Position numbers and translations under genes: made by a program. Positions 1 through 14,474 of a stretch of 64,000 nucleotides of DNA are shown here, one piece after another; the first letter of the stretch is position 1; every line of letters begins with the position of its first letter. The stretch spans positions 1,488,001-1,552,000 of the forward strand of contig JAHRBS010000004.1 in the NCBI GenBank assembly GCA_024305745.1. The letters run 5' to 3'. The notes under the pieces were generated by a model. It made no database searches. It saw nothing but the letters and a program-made list of their open reading frames with translations, and had not been told where the DNA came from. Source of the DNA: Polyporus tsugae. Its lineage: Eukaryota; Basidiomycota; Agaricomycetes; Polyporales; Polyporaceae.

Positions 1-598
1 AACACCCTCCTTCTCCTCCTTGGTCGGTTCTGCAGCGTGTGCACAGCGCACGGTGGCGTATGTCCCGCTCGATACTTGCTGTTCCAGCTCCGTGTCGCGT
101 CCATTCGTTTATTGCTTGATTTATTTTGGTCGATTAATTAATTCGTGTCTTGTACCATACTGTACACCATGAGTCTGCAGTTAAAACGCTCTTTCGGATG
201 GAATGTGTCGATGTGCTTTGAGACCGTATCGTCATCGCGACGAGTGGGCCGGCCGGATAACCGTGGTTGGGCTGCAGAGTTGCCCCACAACGGCTTTCCT
301 GTAACGTTCCCGGTATTCCTGGATATGGGCGTTCTGCCATGGCCAAAGGTAGAACCACACCGCGACGTTCAGTATGAGTGATCGCGTCGCCGGTATGAGT
401 GCTATGAGGAGTAGCGCAAGCGGATACCAGTGAACCACACGTCGTACCAGCTCCCCGGAAAGCAGAGCAATTACGTTATTTTAGCAGCCGAAAAGGTATT
501 CGATTATGTAATGGATTCAGGCATCTGGTCACATGCCAGGTTTAGGGCAGGCGCTTTCGTGGAAGTTCGCGTTAATTAATAATTGTTGCTGTCGTCGC
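1..598. other. Left edge, upstream of MCM3; no confident gene
   Basis: No family is recognisable in this stretch. On the minus strand, about 480 down to 232, one frame encodes a hydrophobic, protein-like piece (it contains HWYPLALLLIALIPATRS and FYLWPWQNAHIQEYRERY) and ends in a stop. It could be an exon of a membrane protein or a fragment of a decayed gene. No matching upstream or downstream exon was found, so it is not called as a gene. The remainder, up to the MCM3 start, is probably MCM3 promoter. Confidence 0.4.
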
Positions 599-604
599 AC
601 GCGT
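599..604 (+). promoter_or_regulatory. MCB-like element (ACGCGT) upstream of MCM3
   Basis: ACGCGT lies about 47 nt upstream of the MCM3 start codon. This hexamer is the MluI cell-cycle box bound by MBF in ascomycete yeasts, where it drives G1/S replication genes including MCM genes. The match and its position are seen directly; a regulatory role in this fungus is inference. Confidence 0.45.
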
Positions 605-650
605 CGCGTGTCCCGTCTTGTTCTCGTCCTCCTCCTTGACACCCTCCACA

Positions 651-4008
<3,358 letters not shown>

Positions 4009-4239
4009 ATGTGCACTACGTTGGTGTGTTCTTTGTACAGTTCGCTCTCGGGGTATCTCGCTGTCTGTCTCCTATGCTTTCGTTACTACCAATGTCTTGT
4101 TGTATACCACATCGTGTAGTCTATCTAGCATTCCGTTCAGGTCATCAAGCATAATATCATAGAACCCTGAAACCGCTTGCCGCTCGTGAATAATCTGACC
4201 GTCATAAAAATCATCGTGGAGAGCATCACTGGCACCTGC

Positions 4240-6110
4240 TCACCCGCTCATGATAGGTCTCGTCCAAGGGTACCGACTCGGCCAGTGTTCTAGACCTTCC
4301 CTATCGGAGTAGGCTTCCTCTCTCTCCTCCGCCGACCCAGGCTCGGGACTGGAAGCCTCGCCGGGCACTTCTGGCCCGCCGACGCGGAACTCACGCTCCG
4401 CCCATCCGAGGACGTACGCCTTCTCGCTCTGGTGGAGCGCGAAGAACGAGCGGAGATGAAACGTCCCCGGCGCGTGCTCCTCGAGGAGCATCACCCGCAC
4501 GTTCTCCCTGTCACGGGCAGCGCTCATGCTCGGGGTGTATCGACTGAACCATCCGAGGAGCGCCGCGTACGCGAGCGGGGACGACCCCGGTCCCGTGCTG
4601 TGACAGTGGACGTCCTCGAGGGGCGTCACGGGGTTCGACTCGTCGCGGACCTCCCACTCGGAGCCATCGAGAGCCGTCAGGGTGCGCCGCGGCCCCTTCG
4701 AGGACGACCTGGTCAGGCGGAGCCGGAGGGCTTTGGCGGAGAACGTGAGGTAGCCGGCGTCGTCCATGCTGCCTTGCGGCAGCGGGACGAGGGCGGCGCC
4801 GATGGGGTAGACGGGGTCGACGAGATCGGAGACCTCCTGGACACGACCTCTTGAATGCACGAATGCGACCCCGCCATGGTTCGGATGGGGGAACGTGGGG
4901 AAGGTCGAGAGACACCGGTCGGGCTGTATGCGGTACCCGACTCCGAGCCAGCTCGCGCTCCCGCCGGACTGCAGGATGGCTTGTGCGAGAGCGATTGTGG
5001 CCCCGTGTCTGTCATCCTTGTCGAAGAGGGATGGATCGAGGTCGACACCAAATAGGCCCATGATGCTGAACACCGTGTCGACAGGACGGGAGGACGTGCG
5101 GAGGAGTGCGCTTTGCCAAACGGCATAGTTCCGCGCGTCATCGTCTGTGGAGAGGACATCGTCCATGGCAATTTTGAGGGCGACCGCATTCGTGATGCAA
5201 GCTCTGCGCTGTGGACACCAGAACGGTTTGTCGTTGAAGATGTTCTTTGAAGGGAGTGTGTTGAATATGGACGCCTCGAGAAGGAAGGACTTCTCAGTGC
5301 CTGGGAGAGCGGCTGTTGGCGTAAAGGACATCGAACCGGCAAGACACGCGTCGAGAACGAACGACAGGGGGGCGATTGCGGATTCCCCAGCAATGATCTC
5401 GTGGATAGGTTTCGACTTTCCGCCGCTCTGAGCAATGCCTGAACCCAGCCTCCAAGCGAGTAGAACGACCACTTGAGGCGGGACGAGGGCCTCCTGCAGC
5501 GTCCACGTCCGGTGTATCCACGACGTCTCCTCGTCTAGGCGGGTAAGTCGTTGAATACCTCCTGCAAGTACGATGCAGAGACGACAGGAGCTGTATACCT
5601 TGTGCATTTGACGGATATGCCAGTTTTTGTCGTCGCGGTTGTCCTGGATGATGCAGAGCCTGTCTAGCCAGAGGTACGGGCACCCTCGATGCAAGGATGC
5701 AGCACAGGCGTGGCGGAGAGTGTCAACGCCGATAGAGTCCGCGTGCTCGGCACCATGGACGGAGAAAGCGTGTTGGGTGAAGGTCGAGTCCACGCCGACT
5801 CCACACCACGGGTAAGAAATAGCGGAGTAGGGAACAGTAGGGAACTCGGGGAATTCGATGATACGGATGAATCCTTGGTCTTTCAACGCTTGACAGTCGA
5901 CTAAGCGAAGATGACCGGGAGTTGCGACAGACGCAATGCTGAAGCAGCGTTCGCCGGTGTCGACCGTGCCAACGAAGACGTCGCAGATCACCCGAGGACC
6001 ATAGCTAAACGTTGGACTCCCGCGTCAGCGGACGGGTAGGAGAACTAGAAGCAGGATACTTACGTTGGTGAGACATCCATCGCCTTCCTCTTGCAACAAG
6101 CTTGGCCCAT
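4240..6110 (-). CDS. HET-domain (heterokaryon incompatibility-like) protein
   Basis: Exons 6110-6064 and 6004-4240, separated by a 59-nt intron; 603 aa. The HET domain spans roughly residues 70-190, with the three usual blocks: AISYPWCG (about 77), LWLDRLCIIQD (about 127) and IHRTWTLQEA (about 177). HET domains are TIR-like modules found in proteins that trigger cell death after fusion of incompatible hyphae, but many paralogues in mushrooms have no known role. The rest of the protein has no domain I recognise. The first exon encodes MGQACCKRK, which looks like an N-myristoylation glycine followed by palmitoylatable cysteines and basic residues; this suggests membrane attachment (inference). 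Without that exon the open frame would have to start at a non-ATG codon (position 5991), which supports the two-exon model. No known HET partner gene is adjacent. Confidence 0.85.
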
Positions 6111-7410
6111 GGGTGCACTAGTGTGGACGAGAGCGGGAGGAAGGATCGTCCATGGAGTCTTCCCCCGAGCTATAAATGCCACGCGGTTATGAGAGAACCA
6201 CAGACACGAGACCAGCGAAGGAAGGCTTCGCACATACGTGCACTCACAATATTGAGCGCTACCAGTCTTAGAAACTCAGACTCGTCCAATGACTGGAGGG
6301 GCTGTGGCAGAGGACGGCTCCGCCAGCAAGCTGAAAACGGTGCTACTGGTCTCGCACAAGTCAACAGGTGGGAGGCGGAGTTGTTCTCGGGCACATAGGA
6401 TAGGTGCCGGCTACATTATGCTGTTCTTCTTTCCGCGATATGAATGACCACGCGGCGCGGGAGTTCATAAACTTAAGTTGGGGGGACGTACTTGCCATTT
6501 TCCGCATAACAAGCGACGGGGCTTACATCTGGAGGTTCATAACATGAGCGTCAGTGGGCATGTCATCACGCTAGACCATTTAAAGATGACCTCAATGAAC
6601 TCTGGAGGTTCATCAGTCCTCGGACGTCAGACGGATAGTATCATACATCGACAAGTTAGGACTGATGACTGCGCTCTCACACTGCATAGATTTGGCACCT
6701 CTATCCCTTGAGGTCTTGCTGAGATTTCTGTGTAATGTCCGGACACCCGGTGTGTTCGCGTATTTTGATGAAGAGTGTATACAAGTCTGTCAAAGCATTT
6801 ATGATCAGTAGACAGATCCGCTCGCATGGAAAGAGTCAAAGGTCGAGCCTGGGTCGAACGCATCTGAGCATCCGATGGCGCTCAAATGCCGCAGGGCCGG
6901 CCGGTCCGAGCCCCGGTGTGTCCCACCATGCACTCCGCCGCACTGCCACCTCGGCTTTTCATGTCTGACCTCATTTCGTCATTGAATGTGACTTACAGTC
7001 TTTGCGACAAACCTCTTAAAAACACCGTCATCCATGTACAAGAACGTACGTACGTACTTGCACTAGTACGTACGCTGCTGTTGAATATGACAAAACAGGA
7101 ATCACTTATTAGCTGCCGACTCAGACGGCCAACCCAGACCGGCCCCCAGGACAACTCTACATCAGGCGAGCCCCAACATCGTTAGTGATGTTTGCCTTGT
7201 TTACAACTCCTTCGAAAGACCACCTGTCCTTCCCTACCGATTTTCCTTTGATGCGCTCCATATGCCACCCCTTTGGAAGCTGCTTCTCTCGTTCCTGATC
7301 GCTCCTCCTCCGAGTTGGTACTCCAAACGCCCGACCCAACGCGTGTGCCAACCACCCCGACGCGCGAGAGATGGGGTTCATGTTAAGCTGACCTCCTGGG
7401 GTCCTATGCG
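6111..7410. other. 1.3 kb intergenic region
   Basis: No gene supported. It holds the putative upstream region of the HET gene, a short ACGT microsatellite near 7044-7074, and no open frame with recognisable content. Overall composition is less GC-rich than the flanking coding sequence. Confidence 0.5.
7044..7074. repeat. ACGT/ACGTACG microsatellite-like repeat
   Basis: ACGTACGTACGTAC at 7044-7057 is followed after a few bases by AGTACGTACG at 7065-7074. It is a short palindromic tetranucleotide repeat with no evident function. Confidence 0.6.
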
Positions 7411-7418
7411 TATAAAAT
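7411..7418 (+). promoter_or_regulatory. TATA box of the GH43 pseudogene
   Basis: TATAAAAT lies 85 nt upstream of the ATG at 7496, a normal distance for a fungal TATA promoter. The promoter signal survives although the gene downstream is broken. Confidence 0.5.
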
Positions 7419-7495
7419 GCTCTTCGGACCGTGTGCAACGACGAGGGCTCCTTCTCCTTGTTCTTGTTCAACATCGGACGCGTACGATCCTGACG

Positions 7496-8913
7496 ATGGT
7501 CCACTTCGCCGCTCTGCTCGCATTCGCGAGCCTCCTCCCCGCCGCCCTCGCCAAGTTCAAGCCCACACGTTGACACACGAACAGCACACGAACGGCACAC
7601 GAACGGCACATACATCATCAACGAGTGACGACCGCCGCCGCGGACCCGTACGTTCGCTGGGACCAAAAGACCGGGAGAAACCCGGCTGGTCCTTCCTATT
7701 CCATGCTGGCCGGTACCTAAAGCCCACAAAAATAGCGGAGTACTTCAGATACCCCGACTTTGAGGAGGCATCCAAGATCGGCGTCGCCATCTCGCGCTCG
7801 CCCCAAGGCCCGTTCGTGTCAATCGCAGACGGCCCGATCGACTACCACCCTTTCGACCCCGACTACAATGATATCAACTTGCTCATGCAGCCCCCGTACC
7901 TCGTCCCGCCTTCGTCGCATGAAGAGGGCGAGACTTCCCCCAAGGGCACGTACATCCCGAGCATCGACCCGAACGTATTCTAAGACGACGACGGCAGCAT
8001 CTGGCTAAGTCTAGTCGGACGAGTTCGACAAGTACATCGAGGAGAGCAACATCTACACGTGCGCCTCGACGACGCGTGGTGGCACGACCACACGCGAAGA
8101 TGCTCCCCGCCGTGCACAAGAGGTTCAGAGACGTGCACAAACACGAGTCGAAGGACTAGAAAACGTCAGTCAACTCTTCGTTCCCAGGCCCGACCCGCAA
8201 GGATGGCTGGGTCCTGGTCATCTCGTACAAGCTTCAGCCTCAGGTACGCGTTTCGAAGCACTGTAGACTTAGAGCTCGCATTTTGATCGCCGCGTCTGTA
8301 GGTTTGGGAAAATGCACATGTTAACGACCACGCGGCGAGCGGCGGCACGCTAAAGGACCGTCGCTGGTCCGAAGGATCAAGCGCTACGACTCCAGCGGTC
8401 ACCCGGTGTACCTACCTCACGTACTCGGCCAACAAGTAAAGGCATCCCACCTTCCCAATCTCTCTTAAACCCCGTCCCGTGAGCTAATATTAACCTCACT
8501 TTCCCGAAATTAACAGTTATGAGTCCCCGGACTACGGCATCGGCTACTATGCCGTCGCGGACAAGGTCTCGGGGCCCTACTACAAGTCCGGCTCGAACCC
8601 CGTGCTCTCGCAAGACGCGTCGCGCTCGATCTACTCGACCGGCCACGGCTCCATCGTCGCGTCCGGCGCGGACTCCGCCGAGCCCTACTACCCGCACCAC
8701 GCGCGCCCCTCGCCGTCGACCGCGCGCCCCCTCTACACCGCACGCCTCTCCGGCCTGCTCAACCTCGGCTTTGGCCCCGAGGCGGGCGACCTGCGCTTCC
8801 CGCTGGGGGTGGCGCCGCTGTCGATCAAGGCCGAGGCGGCGGCGAGCGGGAATGGGAGCTACGAAGTCGTCGTGCGGAGACCCCTGTCTCGCAGGCGGGG
8901 AGGGCGACGTGGT
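7496..8913 (+). pseudogene. Decayed secreted GH43 glycosidase
   Basis: The pieces read as a glycoside hydrolase family 43 enzyme (arabinan/xylan-degrading, five-bladed propeller). ATG 7496 begins a signal-peptide-like stretch ending in LPAALA. A piece with ADPYVRWDQKTG follows near 7648. Another frame then holds IGVAISRSPQGPF, DYHPFDPDYNDINLL and GTYIPSIDPNVF. A TAA at 7981-7983 interrupts this last block just before DDDGSIW. Further on, DKYIEES, VRLDDAWWHD and DGWVLVISYKLQPQ sit in different frames with another in-frame stop at about 8157. The 3' part (YESPDYGIGYYAVADK, STGHGSIVAS) is open. The blocks run in family order, but stops and frameshifts separate them and splicing cannot join them all. 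I infer an inactivated plant cell-wall-degrading enzyme. Sequencing error cannot be excluded, but several independent lesions make it unlikely. Confidence 0.8.
7574..7606 (+). repeat. 3 x 11-nt tandem repeat inside the GH43 pseudogene
   Basis: Three consecutive copies of CACACGAACGG (the first with one mismatch) lie just after the signal-peptide segment. Such a repeat could have arisen by slippage and would shift the reading frame (11 is not a multiple of 3). It is therefore a candidate for one of the inactivating lesions. Confidence 0.65.
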
Positions 8914-9197
8914 TGATTTGACTATTTCTGTTTGAGTGGGTTGCGTACCGTGCATAGATGAGCGAGAGGTTGGACGAGTCCGCATACAGGAATATAAAAC
9001 CGGACGAAAATGTGGGATTGCGCACGTGGTACAGAGTACAACCAGAAAGTCAACACGAAGTGACAGAAGCAGCCGAGGAAAACGCATGGCCGTCGTGCTT
9101 GAGCAGGGTATCGCGAAGGACGCCTTGAGGGTTGGGTAGAACCGGGTAGAGCCAACCAGATGTTGTGGAGTGGGATAGGGAAACAAACTGAGTGCCG

Positions 9198-10085
9198 CTA
9201 GGTAGATCTGAGTGGGCGGGAGAGGAAGACCAGAACCGTAAGACAGCAGAACACGAGGAAGCCAGTCAAGTAGCAGCCGTGCTTTGGACGACGAGTCTCA
9301 GCCTGAGAATGTGCTGGTAGTTCGTCCGCAGGTAGTCCATGATGATCAGGTGCAGTTGTCGTTTCTAATGGACATGTGCGATGTTGAATCGTGCTTGCGA
9401 CAATGAGAGGTTGACAATGGTTGCGGCTCGCACGCGAGCAGGTGTCCCTGCGCTTCAAGGTACGGCGAGGAGGAACCAGAACATGATCCATGACGAGGCG
9501 CGTCCTTCGTGAGCTGGGCGCGTCCTCTTCAGCACCTTCTAATAACTGAGTGGTGAGGGAACAGTGAGTGGTCTGGAGAGAGCAGAGTTTCAGCGCAGGG
9601 AAACTTATCCAGAATGCAAGAGCACGCACCGGGCACCGCTGTCGTACAGGATGGGGAGGGGGGTGAATCTCGGCGTTATCTTCTAGATCGGACGCTAAGC
9701 TCGTCTCCAGGTCGATGGCGGGCGTGCTCAAGGCAGGTTTGTCGCCGGGCGTTATACTGTTACACGAAGAGCTTGTGGATCCTTTTGATGAAGGCCGCCT
9801 AGGGCGGGGTTGCACAACGATGTCGACACGAGAAGGCTCGAGCAAGATCATGTGCTCTTGGCCGTCTTCTCGAGTAATACGGAAGAAGGTATTACAGAAT
9901 GGGATTTTGCGGATGGGTGGTTGGCGGGTGTCTCGTTGCATCGGGCTATTCGCGGGGGAGGTGCTTGTGGTTGGGGTTGCCGCCGTCGCCGCCTCTGCTG
10001 CTGCCTCCGCCTCATTTTCGGCCTGCTGACGCTTTGTGTAAGCCCGAGTGCGCATGGGAGACATGCTGTGGGTGGAGTTGAGCAC
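9198..10085 (-). CDS. Orphan tail-anchored protein, function unknown
   Basis: The open frame gives 295 aa, or 276 aa if a perfect GT..AG stretch of 57 nt (9629-9573, stop-free, phase 0) is removed as an intron. The N-terminus is Ala/Glu-rich and polar (EAEAAAEAATAA). A more ordered segment follows (KIPFCNTFFRITREDGQ and HMILLEPSRVDIVVQP), then a low-complexity Ser/Pro/Arg linker. The C-terminus is a single hydrophobic helix, YLTGFLVFCCLTVLVFLS, with only RPLRST after it. That architecture suggests a tail-anchored membrane protein. I recognise no family. It diverges from the ABC transporter gene across 564 bp. An earlier or later in-frame Met (residues 1, 8 and 11) could be the true start. Confidence 0.55.
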   Translation of the reverse strand: MLNSTHSMSPMRTRAYTKRQQAENEAEAAAEAATAATPTTSTSPANSPMQRDTRQPPIRKIPFCNTFFRITREDGQEHMILLEPSRVDIVVQPRPRRPSSKGSTSSSCNSITPGDKPALSTPAIDLETSLASDLEDNAEIHPPPHPVRQRCPVRALAFWISFPALKLCSLQTTHCSLTTQLLEGAEEDAPSSRRTRLVMDHVLVPPRRTLKRRDTCSRASRNHCQPLIVASTIQHRTCPLETTTAPDHHGLPADELPAHSQAETRRPKHGCYLTGFLVFCCLTVLVFLSRPLRST

Positions 10086-10649
10086 GAGAATCGACGGATG
10101 AATGGGTGGGATCCAACGGGTTGGTGATGGAGGTCCGGTACAAATGAACTTGAACGAGCGACGGACGGCGTTGCCGCATCCCCAGTTGAAGGCCTTTGTG
10201 CAGGGTTACCCTTCACATGTACAGTACACTTTGACCTCTTCTGTGACTATAGCTAGAGCAGAAAGTGGAGAAGGGCGCATAACCTGAAATGACTGTACCA
10301 TACTATCGCGGTATGCCATACTGACGTTGGTCTGGCTTGGTTCGGGAGCGGATGTCGAATGATATTGGCGAGAGCAGCATTTTGCATCCGGCGTGAGTAT
10401 CTGGCTACTAGATTCTAGCACTCAGTACTCAGTACTCGGTACTCAGAGACGGAGCTGGGGTTGAAGCCGATCTCGATCAGAAGGCTTAGCGCTTACCCCG
10501 CACGTCGCGATCTATCACATGCAAGGGACAGCCTGAGCTTGAGCGAGAACGACTCGAGGACGGTCCTCTTCCTTCCACACACTCCATCCTCGTACTCAAT
10601 CTGGCGTCCCAGGAACCCATCCAACTTCTTGCATAGGCCGCCCCTCGGG
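10086..10649. promoter_or_regulatory. Divergent intergenic region
   Basis: This 564-bp region separates the minus-strand orphan gene from the plus-strand ABC transporter and must carry both promoters. A 7-bp tandem repeat sits in its right half. No other element was recognised. Confidence 0.5.
10421..10448. repeat. CTCAGTA heptamer tandem repeat
   Basis: CTCAGTA, CTCAGTA, CTCGGTA and CTCAGAG are in tandem about 200 bp upstream of the transporter start. A two-copy version of the same heptamer occurs at 39253-39266, upstream of RIC1. Confidence 0.7.
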
Positions 10650-13561
10650 ATGGCAGTCCAGTCTACCCTTAGGCCCTCCAAGGAGCGCATCGCCCAGCTC
10701 GTCACCGCCTACACAAAGCACCGTCCCCTCGTCCAACGCGGCCTCACCCTCGGCTTCGTGATCTACGTCATTTCCAACACATATCGGAGTCTCGCTGCAC
10801 GCCCGGCTTCTGCCTCGTCCAAACGGAAAGGGAAGGGGAAGGATGGTGACAGCGCGGGCAAGTCACCTAGGGTCGCGGTCAGTCCTCACAACCCGTCTTC
10901 TCAAGTCCGTTGCCCTGTTCAAACGGTGTCGTATCGCACAGATAGATGCACATTTCTACCAGAGGCTGTCCCGCATATTGCGCATAGTAATACCCAGCTT
11001 ACGCTCCAAAGAGGCCATGCTGTTGTTCATGCACTCAAGTCTGCTCATCTTCCGCACGGTCATTTCACTCTATGTCGCCGCATTGGATGGAAAGTATGTA
11101 TCGCATTTTCCCCCAACACTCCCCAGGCGAATTCACGAACATCTACCACCAGAATCGTGGCCTCATTAGTGCGGGCGCAGTTCGTCCCCTTCCTCCTCAA
11201 CCTCTTCCGCTGGTTGCTTGTCGCCATCCCGGCCACATGGACAAATAGCTGGCTCAGCTACGTTGAGAGCAAACTTGCGTTGGCGTACCGTACGCGGTTA
11301 ACGCGCGAGGTTATGGGTCAATATTTTGGCGATGAGAGCGACCCGACAGACCTCAAGACCTTCTACAAGCTAGCGAATCTCGACGACCGTGTAAAGAATC
11401 CAGACCAGTGAGTTTCAGCCATGGAGGGTCAAAGAACATAGGCATGGCTTACGGTCAAGACAGGATGATGACCCACGACATCCAGCGGTTCTCGACACAC
11501 CTTGCCGCCATATACGCTAACGTCGCGAAACCAGTGCTTGACGTCATTTTATACAACTATCAGCTCTCCCGGAACGTCGGTGCTGAAGGTCTTGTCCTTA
11601 TGACCGTGCTCATCCAGGCATCAGCCGCTCTCCGTGAGTCCGCGCACGCATTTGTATTCCTCGGCATCTCAATTGACATTCCATGCTCTCCATAACAGTG
11701 AAAGCCCTCACTCCCCCCTTCGGCCAGTATGCCGCCATGTCCGCGCAGCTCTCCGGAAACCTCCGCCATACGCACTCACGACTAGCTGAGTTCTCCGAAG
11801 AGATCGCCTTCTTCGGCGGAGAAGAGACGGAGAAGATGCTTGTCGAGCGCGAGTATGCAGGGCTCGTGAAGCACGAGAACCGTGTGCTGCGGAGGCGATG
11901 GTGGCACGGGTGTGTCGAGGAAGGCATCGTCAAGTGGCTGTGGGGAAGCTTTGGCGTGAGCAAACGTCCCTGGAGCGTACCGTGAGATTCTACTAACGAG
12001 TTTAACTGTGTAGCTGTGTCTCTGTGCCATTCCCGTATTCTTCAAGCTACCCGGTGTGACTGCACTTGACATGGGTGGCCGCACCGAAGGCTTCGTGACG
12101 AACAGACGACTTCTGCTCGCTGCGTCAGGTGAGTCCCAAATTAATTGCCGACCTGCTAACTAGGATAGCTCATACTAGTTTAGATGCCGTTGGACGTGTG
12201 ATGTACTCGTACAAGGACCTGTCGGAGCTCGCGGGGTATACCACGCGTGTGGCGCTCCTATTAGAGACAATGGATGATGTGCGTAAGGGCAAGTTTGAGA
12301 AGGCACTCGTCAGCAGTGCAAGCGTCGAGGAGAATGCCAAGCGTTCGTCACCAACCAACTACATCGTATCGTGGTACTCTTCGCTCACGCCTGAAACAGT
12401 CCTCAAGGGCCGCGGAGTAGTGCGCGAGTCGGAAGAGATCGAATTCGAAAACGTCCCGATCGTGACGCCGAACGGCGACATCCTGGTCAGAAGCCTCAGC
12501 TTCTACGTGAAGCCCGGGGTGAGTCGGAGTCGGAGCCCAATCCATTTATTTCCATCGCAACGGCGCGAGTGCTGACCGTATGCGTGGCATACAGCAACAT
12601 TTGCTCATCGTCGGCCCCAACGGGTGCGGCAAGTCCTCGCTGTTCCGGATCTTGGGCGGCCTCTGGCCGGTGTACGGCGGCGTCGTGCGCAAGCCCCCGG
12701 CGGATCAGTTCATACTCATCCCGCAGCGGCCCTATCTCTCTCTCGGGACGCTTCGGGACCAGGTCATCTACCCGCACGGCGTCGAGGATATGGAAGCTCG
12801 TGCGTTTCTCCGCGTTTCCCGTCGTGCTAGGATGAGGACGGGCTGACGATGACTGGTGAACGCCGGGATGATATGCATACAGGAGGTGTCACGGATGAAG
12901 ATCTTCTCGAGATCCTCGCGGTCGTGCAGATGGAGCACATCGTCGAGCGTGAAGGTGGCTGGGATGCGGCCAGGGAGTGGCGCGAGGCGCTGAGCGGCGG
13001 AGACCAGCAGAAGATCGCCTGGGCAAGGCTGTTCTACCACAAGCCGAAGGTATGTCGCCAGTACAAGCAAGATAGGGATAAGGGTCGTGGACTGACGGCG
13101 GTCGTTACGTCCGCAGTACGCCGTCCTGGATGAGGCGACTTCGCTCGTTCCGCCGGACATGGAGGGCATGATGATGGAGCACGCGACCCGGCTGGGTATC
13201 ACGCTCCTCACGGTGTCGCATCGTCCGTCGTTGTGGAAGTACCACTCGATGATCCTGCAGTACGACGGTCAGGGTGGATATGTCTTGTACGTTCTTACCG
13301 CAGATGTGGTGTTGGAGCGGCTAGGCTCACGCATGACATGACCGGCATTCCGTAGCACCAAGCTTGATGCGGAGAAGCGACTGGCGCTGCAGCAAGAGAA
13401 GGAGGCCCTGGATCTCAAGTTGCTCGAGGTGTAAGTCCATTTCACTAGCCGCTGAGCGTGAAGGAGGGGATGCTCACACGAGCGTTGTCCGCTGCAGGCC
13501 GAAGATGAAGGCGCGGCTTGCAGAGCTGCAGGAGCTCGCTGCGGAGCGGAGTCGGGTTTAG
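10650..13561 (+). CDS. Peroxisomal ABC half-transporter (ABCD/Pxa family)
   Basis: Imports long-chain acyl-CoA into peroxisomes for beta-oxidation; half-transporters of this family (Pxa1/Pxa2, ALDP, PMP70) dimerise. Twelve exons: 10650-10877, 10942-11093, 11153-11407, 11464-11633, 11699-11955, 12014-12128, 12184-12518, 12595-12799, 12883-13049, 13117-13286, 13356-13430, 13498-13561; 730 aa, close to the length of mammalian ALDP. The membrane domain comes first. At about residue 299 is [11 protein letters not shown], the EAA-like motif typical of peroxisomal members. The nucleotide-binding domain has Walker [10 protein letters not shown] (about 511), signature LSGGDQQK (about 608) and Walker [10 protein letters not shown] (about 629), followed by the switch histidine in TVSHRPSLW. 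All catalytic motifs are intact. A C-terminal coiled coil ([18 protein letters not shown]) ends the protein. I cannot tell which of Pxa1 or Pxa2 it corresponds to. Confidence 0.95.
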
Positions 13562-14474
13562 AGCGTTCTTAATGTGCCTGTTCACGCTCTCAAGTAAGTA
13601 TTCTGAGCGTGGAAGGTGTCACGGTTCGACGTTCGTGCGCGTACCTTTTAAGCGATGCTGACTTGTTGGATATGGATAGTTGTACTATGGATGTAATGTC
13701 ATGCATCTGCAGACTGAAACTACCATGAATGTTCATGCTCTGCTCCAGGATGGTGGGCCTGCTAGTTATCACGCCATTGAACTGGAAAACATGTGGGACG
13801 AGGGTTCGCTACAGATACGGAAGGGTTTCTACATGAGTGGTGTTGGCATGATGGCGCACGCCTTCACACCAGTCAGTCTTATCATGTATTCACCGGTCCC
13901 ATGAGACGGAGGGGTGTATGTACATGTAATCGATGAAGCCCTGACCCCGGGCCTGAGGCCTGAGTACTGCCAAGTAGGGAACTCCGAGAGGTATCGAATT
14001 GCCCGTATGTGTTCTAAATCCCCCGTTGTGTTTCCGAGATTCTGCGCATGATACGACGGAGGTTGAACGCCAATTTGCATCCATTCAACCATCCAGTGTA
14101 GCTGAAAGAGGCTTCTCAAACGAGGCGGCGATGATCCAAAAGAGGAGAAGCGACCGCCGCCTCCAAGACGTCATCGGAATCAAAAACGTCTGAGACAGGC
14201 AATCGGCGCGGAGATCGGCGGGGTCCGGAACGGGGGTGGGTCAAATTTATCACACTCCAAGTGAGAAGGCGCCTGATTGGGCAGTGCCAGCCGTTGTCGT
14301 GTGCGGTGTTTTGCCTCTTCTCCGCACGACTCTCATCATCTCCCTCTCTTCAAGCCTCAAGCTCACGGCCTCAAGACTCTCCAGGCCGCTAACCGCCTCG
14401 ACATTCGCCTAGACCCCGTTTCTTTCTCCACCAAGCTACCCTCTAGACATCCCACAACTTCATTACCTCTACAA
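13562..14474. other. Intergenic region
   Basis: No gene is supported over 0.9 kb. The right end should hold the promoter and 5'UTR of the Ups2-like gene; an inverted CCAAT (ATTGG) is present near 14276 followed by a CT-rich leader. Confidence 0.45.

Noticed and set aside
7042..7076. Transposon end or CRISPR-like repeat
   Set aside because: Only a simple ACGT microsatellite; no spacers, no terminal inverted repeats and no transposase nearby.
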